This document shows, piece after piece, positions 14,573-22,799 of a DNA stretch of 29,465 nucleotides. Source of the DNA: CAZVIK01 sp964627045 (GTDB lineage Bacteria > Acidobacteriota > Terriglobia > Bryobacterales > Bryobacteraceae); assembly GCA_964627045.1 (NCBI GenBank), contig CAZVIK010000029.1, positions 1-29,465 on the forward strand, written 5' to 3'. The translations under genes and the position numbers were made by a program. The stretch's first letter is position 1, and every line of letters begins with the position of its first letter. The notes beneath the pieces are model-generated. The model had not been told where the DNA came from and searched no databases. It worked only from the letters and a program-made list of their open reading frames with translations.

Positions 14573-17074
14573 GTGCGCCATCCGTTGTTGCCGCCGGCGG
14601 TGTCACTGGCCGCGGGAATCGCCGCTGGCCGGCTCGCCGCGTTCGGGAGCCGGGAGCTGGTAGTCTATGTTGCGGTTCTCGCCGCGCTGGCCGCGGTCGG
14701 CTGGGGGGCTCGAGCCCGGTGGGCGGGGCACATCGCGCTTTGGCTCGCGGTGTTTTTCGGCGGGGCGCTGCTCGAGCGCCGCCACCGCCCGGGCCCGCCG
14801 CCGGAGATCGGATTCTCTCCGCGCGAAGTGATGCTGCTCGATGGGTGCGTGGTTGAGCCCCCGGCACTGTTCCCAAACCGATCGCAATTCGTGTTGGAGC
14901 TGGAGCCGGGTGCGCGGGTTCAGATCGGTCTCTACCCACGCGCCGGTGAACCACCGTCCAACCTGCGGTACGGCCAGCGGGTCGAACTGGAAGCGCGCAT
15001 GCGGCAACCCCGCAACTTCGGGAATCCGGGCGCGTTCGACTATGTGGACTACCTCGCCCGCCGCCAGATCCACTGGACCGCCTCGGCCGGCGCCAACGCC
15101 AACCTGAAGTTGCTCCCGGGGCATTGCGGAACATGGTTCGGACAGGCGGTGTACGGCTTGCGCACGGCGGCGCTGGACCGGCTGGAGCACCTCTATGCCG
15201 GCCGGCCGTACCAAGTCGGGATGATGCAGGCGCTGCTGATCGGCGAAAAGTCCAAGGTCGAGGAAAGTTGGACGGACCAGTACCGGGTCACGGGGACCTA
15301 CCACGCCCTGGTGATCTCCGGGATGCACCTGACGGCGCTCACCGGCGTGGTCTACTTCGTGCTCCGACTGCTCCCGCTTGGAGAGTTCTTGCCGTTGCTG
15401 GCGGCGACGCTGTGCGCGTGGGTCTACACGCTGGTGACCGGATGCCAGACTCCCGTGGCGCGCGCCGCCGCGGGGATGACGCTGGTGCTGGCGGCGCGCT
15501 ACTTCTACCGGCGGCAGCGTCTTCTGAATCTGCTGGCGGCGGTGGCGATCGTCTTCCTGGTGACAGACCCGCACCAGTTGTTCGAAGCCAGCTTCCAGCT
15601 TTCTTTTCTCTGCGTGACGGCCATCGCCGCGCTTGCCATTCCGCTCATAGAAAGCCTGTCGGCGCCCTACCGCTGCGGACTGGCCGGCCTCGACAACCGC
15701 GATCGCGATCCGCACCTGCCCCCGGTGACGGCGGCCTTTCGTGTCGAGCTGCGGCTGGTGGCAGAGACGGCCGCCCTTTGGACGCGCGCGTCACAGGTCT
15801 GGGTGCAGCGGCTGCTGAGTGCCGTGCTGGCCGGCGCCTTCTACTCGTGGGAGTTGCTGATCCTGTCGGCGTCCGTGCAGGTGGGTTTAGCGCTGCCGAT
15901 GGTGGTCTACTTCCATCGTGTTTCGTTCTCGGGGCTCTCGGCGAATATGGCGGTGGTGCCGCTGCTGTCTCTGGCGGTTCCCGCCGGCCTCCTGGCCGTA
16001 TTCACCGGCTGGAATCTCCCCGCCGCCATAGCGGGAGGGCTGCTGGAACTTACGCGGCGGGTGGTGGAATGGCATGCGGGCTGGGAACCGGCTTGGCGGG
16101 TCCCCAGCCCGCCGCTCTGGCTGGGCGCGTGCTTCGCGACCAGCCTGGTCCTGCTGGCATTCGCCGGCCGGTTCGCCGCAGCGTGGCGCTGGGTCGCAGG
16201 AACGGCGGCGGCGTGTCTGTTTGCGTTGGTGCTCCGGCACCCCTTCGCACCGGAGGTCCGGGCGGGTGCGCTGGAGGTAACGGCCATCGACGTCGGCCAG
16301 GGGGATTCCTTGTTTTTGGCCTACCCCGACGGGAGGTTGATGTTGCTCGATACGGGCGGCAGGCCTTCCTTCGACGGCCGATCCAGCACGTTGGACATCG
16401 GCGAGGACGTGGTGTCGCCGTATCTTTGGACTCGTTCGGTCAAGCGGCTGGATGTGGTGGCTTTGTCGCACCTGCACGCGGACCACGCCGGGGGGCTGGC
16501 CGCGATCCTACGGAACTTCCGGCCCAAGGAGGTATGGACCGGCGCGCTGCCGGAGTCCTCTCAAGGACGGCAACTGGCTGAGACCGTCCGGCAATACGGC
16601 GCCCGGCTACGCTTGCTGAATGCCGGTGACACGCCGACTATCGGTGGAGCGCGCATCGACGTGCTGGCGCCGGAAACCGGGCGGCGGCCCGAGGCTGCGA
16701 GCGACCAGGACTCGCTAGTGCTGAGGCTCCAATACGGCGACCGGTCATTTCTCCTGACCGGGGACATGCCGGGGCAGGTGGAGCGGCGCCTCGTCGAGCA
16801 CGACGAAGTCACGCGCACCGACGTGCTGAAGGTGCCGCACCACGGGAGCCGCACATCGACGGGAGACCAGTTCCTCGACCGTGTCCGTCCGGCATTCGCG
16901 GTGATCAGTGTGGGATTTGCGAACTCCTACAATCACCCTCACCCGCAGTTGCTGGATCGGTTGGCGCGAAAGGGCGCCACGACCCTCCGCACAGACCGGA
17001 TGGGGCAGATCCGCATCATCACCGACGGTCGGCGGCTCGAGGTCTTTTCAGGACTGCCCCTGGCCCTCCGTTGA
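14573..17074 (+). CDS. comEC: ComEC/Rec2 DNA internalisation channel with metallo-beta-lactamase domain
   Basis: 833 residues; full-length ComEC is about 770-850. Order: N-terminal membrane segments and a DUF4131-like OB region (1-190), the Competence domain with the signature TYHALVISGMHLTALTG near residue 245 and about eight further helices (to ~560), then a C-terminal metallo-beta-lactamase domain from ~570 (VTAIDVGQGDSLFLAYPDG, LLDTGG, and the metal motif SHLHADHAGG, then LLTGDMP and KVPHHGSRTSTG). ComEC carries single-stranded DNA across the inner membrane; the MBL domain may be the strand-degrading nuclease. All visible metal ligands are present. The start is GTG at 14573 behind GGGAG. 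No other competence genes are in the window. The 3' end overlaps the convergent DUF2007-like gene by 27 bp. Confidence 0.93.
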   Translation: MRHPLLPPAVSLAAGIAAGRLAAFGSRELVVYVAVLAALAAVGWGARARWAGHIALWLAVFFGGALLERRHRPGPPPEIGFSPREVMLLDGCVVEPPALFPNRSQFVLELEPGARVQIGLYPRAGEPPSNLRYGQRVELEARMRQPRNFGNPGAFDYVDYLARRQIHWTASAGANANLKLLPGHCGTWFGQAVYGLRTAALDRLEHLYAGRPYQVGMMQALLIGEKSKVEESWTDQYRVTGTYHALVISGMHLTALTGVVYFVLRLLPLGEFLPLLAATLCAWVYTLVTGCQTPVARAAAGMTLVLAARYFYRRQRLLNLLAAVAIVFLVTDPHQLFEASFQLSFLCVTAIAALAIPLIESLSAPYRCGLAGLDNRDRDPHLPPVTAAFRVELRLVAETAALWTRASQVWVQRLLSAVLAGAFYSWELLILSASVQVGLALPMVVYFHRVSFSGLSANMAVVPLLSLAVPAGLLAVFTGWNLPAAIAGGLLELTRRVVEWHAGWEPAWRVPSPPLWLGACFATSLVLLAFAGRFAAAWRWVAGTAAACLFALVLRHPFAPEVRAGALEVTAIDVGQGDSLFLAYPDGRLMLLDTGGRPSFDGRSSTLDIGEDVVSPYLWTRSVKRLDVVALSHLHADHAGGLAAILRNFRPKEVWTGALPESSQGRQLAETVRQYGARLRLLNAGDTPTIGGARIDVLAPETGRRPEAASDQDSLVLRLQYGDRSFLLTGDMPGQVERRLVEHDEVTRTDVLKVPHHGSRTSTGDQFLDRVRPAFAVISVGFANSYNHPHPQLLDRLARKGATTLRTDRMGQIRIITDGRRLEVFSGLPLALR

Positions 17075-17353
17075 GGCCTCGGCCTCCTCCGCGCCTCGCG
17101 GACCCGCCGCCTGGGACTCCGCAATCAATAACAACGCCTCTTCCACGCGCGCCTTGGGTACGCGAATCTCGCAGGGGAGATTGGGAAACTCCGGCCCGCC
17201 GACGACGACGCAAGGCACACCGCCGGCCTCCAGCAACCCACGAATGACCTGGATCTCGCTCGGCGCGTCGTGCTCCTCGGCACGGAGCACCGTTACCAGG
17301 TCGAACTCCTCGGACGTGTCCAGTTGCTCCGGCGCTACCGGTTCAGGGTCCAT
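17048..17353 (-). CDS. DUF2007-like small protein
   Basis: 101 residues. The core FDLVTVLRAEEHDAPSEIQVIRGLLEAGGVPCVVVGG, then CEIRVPKARVEEALLLIAES, is the ferredoxin-like pattern of DUF2007 proteins (ACT-like putative signal-transducing domain; usual features: a helix selecting the chain, .VP..V., L.VP...AEEA...L). The C-terminal 25 residues are acidic and disordered-looking. ATG at 17353 lies 6 nt after TATGCT, without a well-placed Shine-Dalgarno (GGAG is only 2 nt away). Downstream of proS on the same strand with a 66-bp gap; the 3' end overlaps comEC. Role unknown. Confidence 0.7.
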   Translation of the reverse strand: MDPEPVAPEQLDTSEEFDLVTVLRAEEHDAPSEIQVIRGLLEAGGVPCVVVGGPEFPNLPCEIRVPKARVEEALLLIAESQAAGPRGAEEAEASTEGQGQS

Positions 17354-17359
17354 GCTCCG

Positions 17360-17365
17360 AGCATA
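17360..17365 (-). promoter_or_regulatory. Probable -10 (TATGCT) of DUF2007-like gene
   Basis: On the minus strand TATGCT is followed by CGGAGC (6 nt) and the ATG at 17353. Same spacing as three other promoters in this window. Confidence 0.4.
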
Positions 17366-17419
17366 CAGCGGCGCCGCCGTCCGGGGAATACCGCCGAGGC
17401 ACCAGAACGGAACCAGCCG

Positions 17420-19132
17420 TCAGGAGCATTCCGCGGCAACCCGGCCCGCCGCGACGTCCGCCGCCTCCGTCGTTGCCACCTCGTCAGTCTGCCGGGTGCG
17501 GCGGGTGAGCAACTCGACACGGCCCTGCGCCAGCTTCTTGCCGACGGTTATCCGGTAGGGCACTCCGATCAGATCCGCGTCTTTGAATTTCACCCCCGGC
17601 CGTTCGTCGCGGTCGTCCAGCAGCGCGTCCAAACCCTTGGCGAGGCACTCCCGGTAGATCTCTTCGGCGGCCGTCCTTTGCGCTGCATCGGCATTGTTAA
17701 CCGGAGTCACAACGACCTCGAAGGGAGCGATGGAGGCTGGCAGCGACATCCCCTGTTCGTCGTGGTAAAGCTCCACGGCCGCGCACAGGATGCGCTCGAT
17801 TCCGATTCCGTAGGAACCCATAATCGGCGTGATCTCGCCGCCGGCGGCATTGAGTACGCGCAACCCCATGCCGTCGGAGTACTTATAGCCGAGCTTGAAA
17901 ATGTGGCCGATCTCGACCGTCTTGGTCAGCTTGAGCGGCCTGCCGCAGTTTTTGCATGCGTCGCCGTCGATCGCCTGTCGCAGGTCGAACCACTCCGGCT
18001 GGAAATCCTCGCCAGGGGTGACGTTGCGCAGGTGGTAGTCGTCCTGGTTGGCCCCGGCGATCATGTTCCGCCGGCCGGAAAGCGCCAGATCGGCCAAAAT
18101 GCGGACGCCCTTCACGCCAACCGGGCCGAGCGAACCGGCGTCGGCTCCAAAGGACTGCCGGATCTCCTGGGGGTGCGCCGGGCGCACTTCGGTGGCGCCT
18201 ACGGCGCCGGCAAGCTTGGTTTCACTCAGGCTGTGATCGCCGCGTACCAAGGCGAGAATCAACTCCTCACCGGCCACCATCACCAGGCTCTTCATCTGCG
18301 AAGTTTCCGGCAGGCCCGTGAACTCGGCGACATCCGCGATGGTCTTCCGGCCGGGCGTGTGGAACCTCTCCGGGGCTAGGTCGCCGCCCGGGTCGGCCGC
18401 GAGCGGCGGCGTCGCATTGGATTCGGCCTTTTCGAGGTTGGCGGCGTAGCCGCAACCGCCGCACAGCGCCACCCAGTCCTCGCCCGCCTCGGTGGGCACC
18501 ATGAACTCCTGCGACTGACTGCCCCCCATCGATCCGGAGTGGGCCTCGACGGCGAAGTAACGCAAGCCGCAGCGGTCGAAGATGCGGCAGTATGCCTGGC
18601 GGTGGCGTTCGTAGGCCGCGTCCAAGCCGGAGGCGTCCATGTCGAAGCTGTAGGAGTCCTTCATCAGGAACTGGCGCACGCGCAGCAAGCCGCTTTTGGG
18701 CCGCGGCTCGTCGCGGAACTTGGTCTGGATCTGGTACCAAATCTGCGGGAGTTGCTTGTAGCTGCGAAGTTCGCCCCGCGCCACCGAGGTCATGATCTCC
18801 TCGTGGGTCATCCCCAGGCAAAGGTCGTGCTGCCAGCGGTCCTTCAACCGGAACATATTGTCGCCCATGACCTCCCAGCGGCCGGATTCCTGCCAGAGTT
18901 CCGCCGGGTTTAGCGCGGGCAACAACATCTCCTGAGCTCCGATGGCGTTCATCTCCCCGCGCACGATGGCGACGATCTTCAGCAACGACCGCTGCGCCAG
19001 GAACAGGTAGTTATAGATGCCCGCCGAAAGCTGGCGCACGTAGCCCGCGCGCAGCAGCAAACGGTGACTGGCAACCTCCGCCTCGGCGGGGTCCTCCCGC
19101 AGTGTGGGGATAAACAGAGCGCTCCATTGCAT
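17420..19132 (-). CDS. proS: Prolyl-tRNA synthetase, bacterial type with editing domain
   Basis: Charges tRNA-Pro with proline. 570 residues from ATG at 19132 (MQWSALFIPTLREDPAEAEVASH), aligning with the Escherichia coli protein start (572 residues). An upstream ATG at 19168 would add 12 residues but lies inside the palindromic promoter at 19167-19184, so it is rejected. Class II motifs: motif 1 around EEMLLPALNPAELWQESGRW region, motif 2 FRDEPRPKSGLLRVRQFLMKDSYSFD, and motif 3 GSYGIGIERIL. The insertion (INS) editing domain lies between motifs 2 and 3 (about 220-400, e.g. MKSLVMVAGEELILALVRGDHSLSETK), which deacylates mischarged Ala-tRNA-Pro. The anticodon-binding domain follows (PFEVVVTPVN to the end). 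Divergent from rpiB. Confidence 0.96.
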   Translation of the reverse strand: MQWSALFIPTLREDPAEAEVASHRLLLRAGYVRQLSAGIYNYLFLAQRSLLKIVAIVRGEMNAIGAQEMLLPALNPAELWQESGRWEVMGDNMFRLKDRWQHDLCLGMTHEEIMTSVARGELRSYKQLPQIWYQIQTKFRDEPRPKSGLLRVRQFLMKDSYSFDMDASGLDAAYERHRQAYCRIFDRCGLRYFAVEAHSGSMGGSQSQEFMVPTEAGEDWVALCGGCGYAANLEKAESNATPPLAADPGGDLAPERFHTPGRKTIADVAEFTGLPETSQMKSLVMVAGEELILALVRGDHSLSETKLAGAVGATEVRPAHPQEIRQSFGADAGSLGPVGVKGVRILADLALSGRRNMIAGANQDDYHLRNVTPGEDFQPEWFDLRQAIDGDACKNCGRPLKLTKTVEIGHIFKLGYKYSDGMGLRVLNAAGGEITPIMGSYGIGIERILCAAVELYHDEQGMSLPASIAPFEVVVTPVNNADAAQRTAAEEIYRECLAKGLDALLDDRDERPGVKFKDADLIGVPYRITVGKKLAQGRVELLTRRTRQTDEVATTEAADVAAGRVAAECS

Positions 19133-19166
19133 GGGGTTTCTCGAAGGAAGAAGGAACGAAGCAGCC

Positions 19167-19184
19167 ATTTTAGCATGCTAAAAT
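19167..19184. promoter_or_regulatory. 18-bp perfect palindrome, bidirectional proS/rpiB promoter candidate
   Basis: ATTTTAGCATGCTAAAAT is its own reverse complement. It lies between the divergent proS and rpiB genes. Each half reads outward as TAAAAT, a 5-of-6 match to the -10 consensus: 19179-19184 on plus for rpiB and 19172-19167 on minus for proS. The rpiB ATG is 15 nt further on; the proS ATG at 19132 is 34 nt away. The palindrome may also bind a dimeric regulator. Confidence 0.55.
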
Positions 19185-19199
19185 CGAGTTCGGACTGGC

Positions 19200-19676
19200 A
19201 TGCGGATTGCTATTGGGGCGGACCACGCGGGGTTAGCGTTGAAAGAGCACGTTCGCGAGCAGTTGACACGTGCCGGGCACGTGGTAGTCGACTACGGGAC
19301 GGGTTCGGCCGAATCGTCGGACTACCCGGATTTCGCATTCCCCGTGGCGGGGGACGTGGCGGCTGGAAAGGTGGATCGCGGCATCCTGGTCTGCTCGACG
19401 GGTGTCGGGATGTCGATCGCGGCCAACAAGGTCCCGGGGATCCGGGCGGCGGTGGGGACCGGCGTCGAAGAGGTCCAATTGACCCGGGGGCACAACGACG
19501 CCAATGTTCTCACATTGGGCGCAAAATACACCTCTCCGGCGCAGGCCGACGCGATGATTGACGCGTTTCTGGCGACGGAATTTATGGGCGGGAGGCACTC
19601 GAGGCGGATCGACAAGATCGCGGCCTTCGAGAGGGGGTCGAGTTGCGCGAAGGAGCCACAGGAAACCAAACGATGA
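19200..19676 (+). CDS. rpiB: Ribose-5-phosphate isomerase B (RpiB/LacAB family)
   Basis: Interconverts ribose-5-phosphate and ribulose-5-phosphate in the pentose phosphate pathway. 158 residues (family about 145-160). MRIAIGADHAGLALKEHV is the N-terminal family signature, DYGTGSAESSDYPDFA carries the phosphate-binding DYPDFA segment, GILVCSTGVGMSIAANKVPGIRAA has the active-site Cys and the C.TG.GMSI.ANK motif, and TRGHNDANVLTLGA the conserved HNDANVL. The C-terminal 10 residues (SCAKEPQETKR) look like filler between the domain and the next gene. The stop overlaps the glyA ATG (ATGA), so rpiB and glyA are coupled. Assignment is secure; allose-6-phosphate isomerase activity is a close alternative. 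Confidence 0.94.
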   Translation: MRIAIGADHAGLALKEHVREQLTRAGHVVVDYGTGSAESSDYPDFAFPVAGDVAAGKVDRGILVCSTGVGMSIAANKVPGIRAAVGTGVEEVQLTRGHNDANVLTLGAKYTSPAQADAMIDAFLATEFMGGRHSRRIDKIAAFERGSSCAKEPQETKR

Positions 19677-20956
19677 CGATCCAAGAGAGAATGGCCCGTC
19701 CGTTGAGCGAAGTCGATCCGGAGATCAGTAGGGCGATTGAGTGCGAACTGGAGCGGCAGCATTCGCGGTTAGAGTTGATCGCCAGCGAGAATTTCACCTC
19801 GCAGGCCGTGCTCGATGCTACCGGGAGCGTTTTCACCAACAAGTACGCCGAAGGCTACCCCGGCAAACGCTACTACGGCGGGTGCGAGTTCACCGACATT
19901 GCCGAAAACCTGGCGCGGGACCGGGCCAAGAAGCTCTTCCACGCCGAGTATGCCAACGTGCAGCCGCACGCCGGCTCTCAGGCCAACGCGGCCGCCTATG
20001 CGGCTGTCCTGAACCCCGGCGACACCATCCTGGGAATGAACCTGTCCCACGGCGGTCACCTGACACACGGCCACCATCTCAATTTTTCGGGCAAGACCTA
20101 CAAGGTGGTCCCGTACGGAGTCCGGCGCGAGGACGAGATCATCGATTACGACGAGTTGGCGCGTCTGGCCGGGGAGCATAAACCGAAGCTGATCGTGGCC
20201 GGTGGGAGCGCCTATCCTCGGATCATCGATTTCCGCCGTTTCCGCGAAGTCTGCGATTCGGTGGGCGCCATTCTTATGGTGGATATGGCGCACTTCTCCG
20301 GGCTGGTGGCGGCGGGGCTGCATCCCAATCCGTGCGAGTGGGCCGACATTGTCACCTCCACAACGCACAAGACACTCCGTGGTCCGCGGTCCGGGGTCAT
20401 CCTGGCCAAGGAAAAATTCGCCGCCGCCATCGACAAGAGCGTGTTTCCGGGGCTTCAAGGCGGCCCGCTGGTTCACGTGATTGCCGCCAAGGCGGTGTGC
20501 TTCGCCGAGGCGATGGCGCCGGAGTTTGTCGACTACCAGCGGCAGGTGCTGGCGAACGCCCGCGCGCTGGCCGCAGGGATGGCCGCCGAGGGCTTCCGGG
20601 TTGTATCCGGCGGTACCGACACCCACCTTATGCTCATCGACGTGTTCGCGAAAGGGGTCAAGGGGCGGGAAGCCGAAACGGGATTGGACAAGGCCTACAT
20701 CACCGCAAACAAGAACACGATCCCGTTCGACGTAAATCCACCCCTGAACCCGAGCGGAATCCGGCTGGGCTCGCCCGCCGTCACCACGCGGGGGTTCGGC
20801 GAGACGGAAATGCGCGAAGTGGCGGCGTTGATCGCCGAGGTCCTCAACAACCTCGGCTCGGAAGCGAAGATCGCGGCCGTGCGGCAGCGCGTGGCGGCGC
20901 TGGCCGCCCGTTTTCCGCTATACGGATGGAAGTGGGCGTCCGCCGCCAGAGGGTAG
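19673..20956 (+). CDS. glyA: Serine hydroxymethyltransferase
   Basis: PLP enzyme converting serine and tetrahydrofolate to glycine and 5,10-methylene-THF. 427 residues from ATG at 19673 (overlapping the rpiB stop); a TTG at 19643 would add ten residues inside rpiB. Signatures: HSRLELIASENFTSQAVL, TNKYAEGYPGKRYYGGCEFTD, NVQPHAGSQANAAAYAA, MNLSHGGHLTHGH, VDMAHFSGLVAAGLHPNP, and the PLP lysine site DIVTSTTHKTLRGPRSG. The C-terminus (ALAARFPLYGWKW) is the usual end. rpiB-glyA linkage is common among bacteria. The TAG stop is directly followed, in the same frame, by the glycosyltransferase reading frame. Confidence 0.97.
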   Translation: MTIQERMARPLSEVDPEISRAIECELERQHSRLELIASENFTSQAVLDATGSVFTNKYAEGYPGKRYYGGCEFTDIAENLARDRAKKLFHAEYANVQPHAGSQANAAAYAAVLNPGDTILGMNLSHGGHLTHGHHLNFSGKTYKVVPYGVRREDEIIDYDELARLAGEHKPKLIVAGGSAYPRIIDFRRFREVCDSVGAILMVDMAHFSGLVAAGLHPNPCEWADIVTSTTHKTLRGPRSGVILAKEKFAAAIDKSVFPGLQGGPLVHVIAAKAVCFAEAMAPEFVDYQRQVLANARALAAGMAAEGFRVVSGGTDTHLMLIDVFAKGVKGREAETGLDKAYITANKNTIPFDVNPPLNPSGIRLGSPAVTTRGFGETEMREVAALIAEVLNNLGSEAKIAAVRQRVAALAARFPLYGWKWASAARG

Positions 20957-20962
20957 GGCGAC

Positions 20963-22108
20963 ATTCGCATCCTGATCGACACCCGGCACGTCCGGGATTT
21001 CGGAATCGGCACCTACATCCGGAACCTGGTCCGCGCTTTGGGCGAACTGGACCGTGAGAACCGCTACCTTCTGCCGGCTCGTGCGGGCGACGTGCCCGAA
21101 TTGCCCCCGGTGCCTGAGAACTTCGAAGTCCTTCCCTACGAACGCGCCGACGACAGGGTGCTCGACCAGGCGGCCTTCGCCCTCTACGCCCGGACGTTGC
21201 GCGCCGATGTGTTCCACATTCCACTGAACGTCGTATCGCCGTGGATGCCGAAGCCCTATGTGGTCACGGTTCACGACATGAGCAGCCTGCTTTTTGAGGA
21301 TGCCGGGACCAAACGCAAGCGCTACCGTCTGTATCAGTTCCGGCGAGGCTTGGAACGTGCTTCCCGCGTCATTGCGGTTTCCAACGCCACCCGGCGGGAC
21401 ATTGAGGACTTGTTCGGAATCAAGTCCGGCAAGATCGCCCAGATCTACAACGCCCCCGACCCGCGGTTTTTGCAGGCGGGAGCGGCGCCGGACTTCGAAG
21501 GCCGGTCACAACAACTGGAGCGGTATCAGATCCACCACCCGTTTCTCCTGTACGCGGGAACCATCCGGCCCCAAAAGAACATCCCGCGGCTGGTGGAGGC
21601 GTTCGCGGTGTTGCGCGGAGACCTGGAGACCGATCCTCTGTACAAAGACCTGCGCCTGGTCATCATCGGAGACGAGATCTCCCGCCATCCGGCCGTACGG
21701 CGGACCGTGATCCAGACGCGCATGCAGCCCTACGTCCGGTTTCTGGGCTTTGTTCCCTTCGACACTCTGCGGGTTTTCTATTCGGCGGCGGCGGCTTTTG
21801 TTTTCCCTTCGCTGTACGAGGGATTTGGACTGCCGCCCCTGGAAGCGATGGCCTCGGGCACCCCGGTGGTGACTTCGAACATCAGTTCGCTGCCCGAAGT
21901 GGCGGGCGCCGCCGCCGTGCTGGTGAACCCGGATAACGTCTTCGAGATCGCCAAGGGGATTCGCGAGGTGCTTACCAACCACGCCCTGCGCACGGCGATG
22001 ATCGAGCGCGGCTATCAGCAGGCAAGGCGGTTCAGTTGGGAATCCACCGCGAAAGGAGTCCTGGAGATTTACCGCGAGACGGCCGGCGGTTTGAGGAACC
22101 AGGCATAG
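20963..22108 (+). CDS. GT4-family glycosyltransferase with apparent ATT start
   Basis: Transfers sugar from a nucleotide donor, probably for cell-surface polysaccharide. About 381 residues, GT-B fold. The conserved N-terminus reads (ATT)RILIDTRHVRDFGIGTYIRN and occurs before any ATG, GTG or TTG: the first canonical start in this frame is TTG at 21038, which would delete it. ATT at 20963 is placed where family members have Met and sits 4 nt after AGGG (20955-20958), so I choose it. C-terminal half: LLYAGTIRPQKNIPRLVEAF, VRFLGFVPFDTLRVFYSAAAAFVFPSLYEGFGLPPLEAMASGTPVV with the E.x7.E motif. The frame runs in register with glyA from its TAG. It ends 40 bp into the convergent methyltransferase gene. 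Confidence 0.85.
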   Translation: MRILIDTRHVRDFGIGTYIRNLVRALGELDRENRYLLPARAGDVPELPPVPENFEVLPYERADDRVLDQAAFALYARTLRADVFHIPLNVVSPWMPKPYVVTVHDMSSLLFEDAGTKRKRYRLYQFRRGLERASRVIAVSNATRRDIEDLFGIKSGKIAQIYNAPDPRFLQAGAAPDFEGRSQQLERYQIHHPFLLYAGTIRPQKNIPRLVEAFAVLRGDLETDPLYKDLRLVIIGDEISRHPAVRRTVIQTRMQPYVRFLGFVPFDTLRVFYSAAAAFVFPSLYEGFGLPPLEAMASGTPVVTSNISSLPEVAGAAAVLVNPDNVFEIAKGIREVLTNHALRTAMIERGYQQARRFSWESTAKGVLEIYRETAGGLRNQA

Positions 22109-22761
22109 CAGTGATTGCCCAGGCGTGCGGCCTCCGGCCGTTTCATGAGGGGCCGGTCGAGGTAACGCGCCAGGAAGGTCAGCCAGCCCAGCGCCCCGTG
22201 CGCGGCCGCGCGCCAGAACCGCCAGGGGAACAGCAACTTCACGTACTCCAGCAGGAAGACCAGAATCGTAGCCGTGGGCCCGGTCCGCCAACCGCTGGCC
22301 ACACACACCATCCCCCCCGCGATGGCTTCGAGAGACGCTGGGGTGAACCGGTGGTAGTCGTTGGGGTACTCGTGAAGCGGGTGGCAAAAGGGTGCCACAA
22401 CGTGGAGGAACCCCCCGGGGGCCAGCACGCGCTCGACTTCCCGCATGACCGCCGAGGGGTCGCGCACATGCTCGAGAACCGCGTCGCACTCAACCCGCGT
22501 GAACAGACCTTCCCGAAATGGAAGATGGTGGGCGTCGGCGGCCACATCCACCCCGGTCCAGGGGGCGAGATCGACGTTGACGTAACCGGGCACCTCGCCA
22601 CCCGCTCCTCCCACGTACAAGTTCCAACGGCCCAGTGGAAAGTCGGACGGCTCTTCTGGATTCAGGACGAGAGGCGCCGGGGGCGAAAGCCACCGGCGAA
22701 GGCGCCACCGCCATTGGGAGGATCTTCGTGCTAGGATCAGTTGCTCGACGCCGCGTTCCAC
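22069..22761 (-). CDS. SAM-dependent methyltransferase (Methyltransf_11-like)
   Basis: About 230 residues from GTG at 22761; longer in-frame starts exist at 22791 and 22830 (253 residues, overlapping the regulator gene). I prefer 22761 because GAGGGCGGGA lies 6 nt ahead and a TATACT -10-like hexamer is at 22783-22778. Class I Rossmann features: LYVGGAGGEVPGYVNVDL (SAM loop and acidic residue), ADAHHLPFREGLFTRVECDAVLEHVRDPSAVMREVERVLAPGGFLHVVAPF, which is motif II-III typical of Methyltransf_11. The following HEYPNDYHRFTPASLEAI pattern is common in methyltransferases of polysaccharide loci. It is convergent with the glycosyltransferase (40-bp overlap), which supports a surface-glycan context. 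Substrate unknown. Confidence 0.8.
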   Translation of the reverse strand: MERGVEQLILARRSSQWRWRLRRWLSPPAPLVLNPEEPSDFPLGRWNLYVGGAGGEVPGYVNVDLAPWTGVDVAADAHHLPFREGLFTRVECDAVLEHVRDPSAVMREVERVLAPGGFLHVVAPFCHPLHEYPNDYHRFTPASLEAIAGGMVCVASGWRTGPTATILVFLLEYVKLLFPWRFWRAAAHGALGWLTFLARYLDRPLMKRPEAARLGNHCYAWFLKPPAVSR

Positions 22762-22777
22762 TTCCCGCCCTCTGTCG

Positions 22778-22783
22778 AGTATA
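22778..22783 (-). promoter_or_regulatory. -10-like TATACT upstream of methyltransferase
   Basis: TATACT on the minus strand precedes GAGGG and the GTG at 22761 by 16 nt. No convincing -35 is seen. It is used here mainly to support the shorter start. Confidence 0.25.
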
Positions 22784-22799
22784 CAATCCACCGTCAGGC

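Noticed and set aside
19133..19168. Upstream ATG of proS at 19168 adding 12 residues (MAASFLLPSRNP)
   Set aside because: It falls inside the palindromic promoter and the extra residues do not match the family, whereas ATG 19132 aligns with the known protein start.
19643..19672. TTG start of glyA ten codons upstream
   Set aside because: It lies inside rpiB; ATG 19673 overlapping the rpiB stop gives the usual N-terminus.
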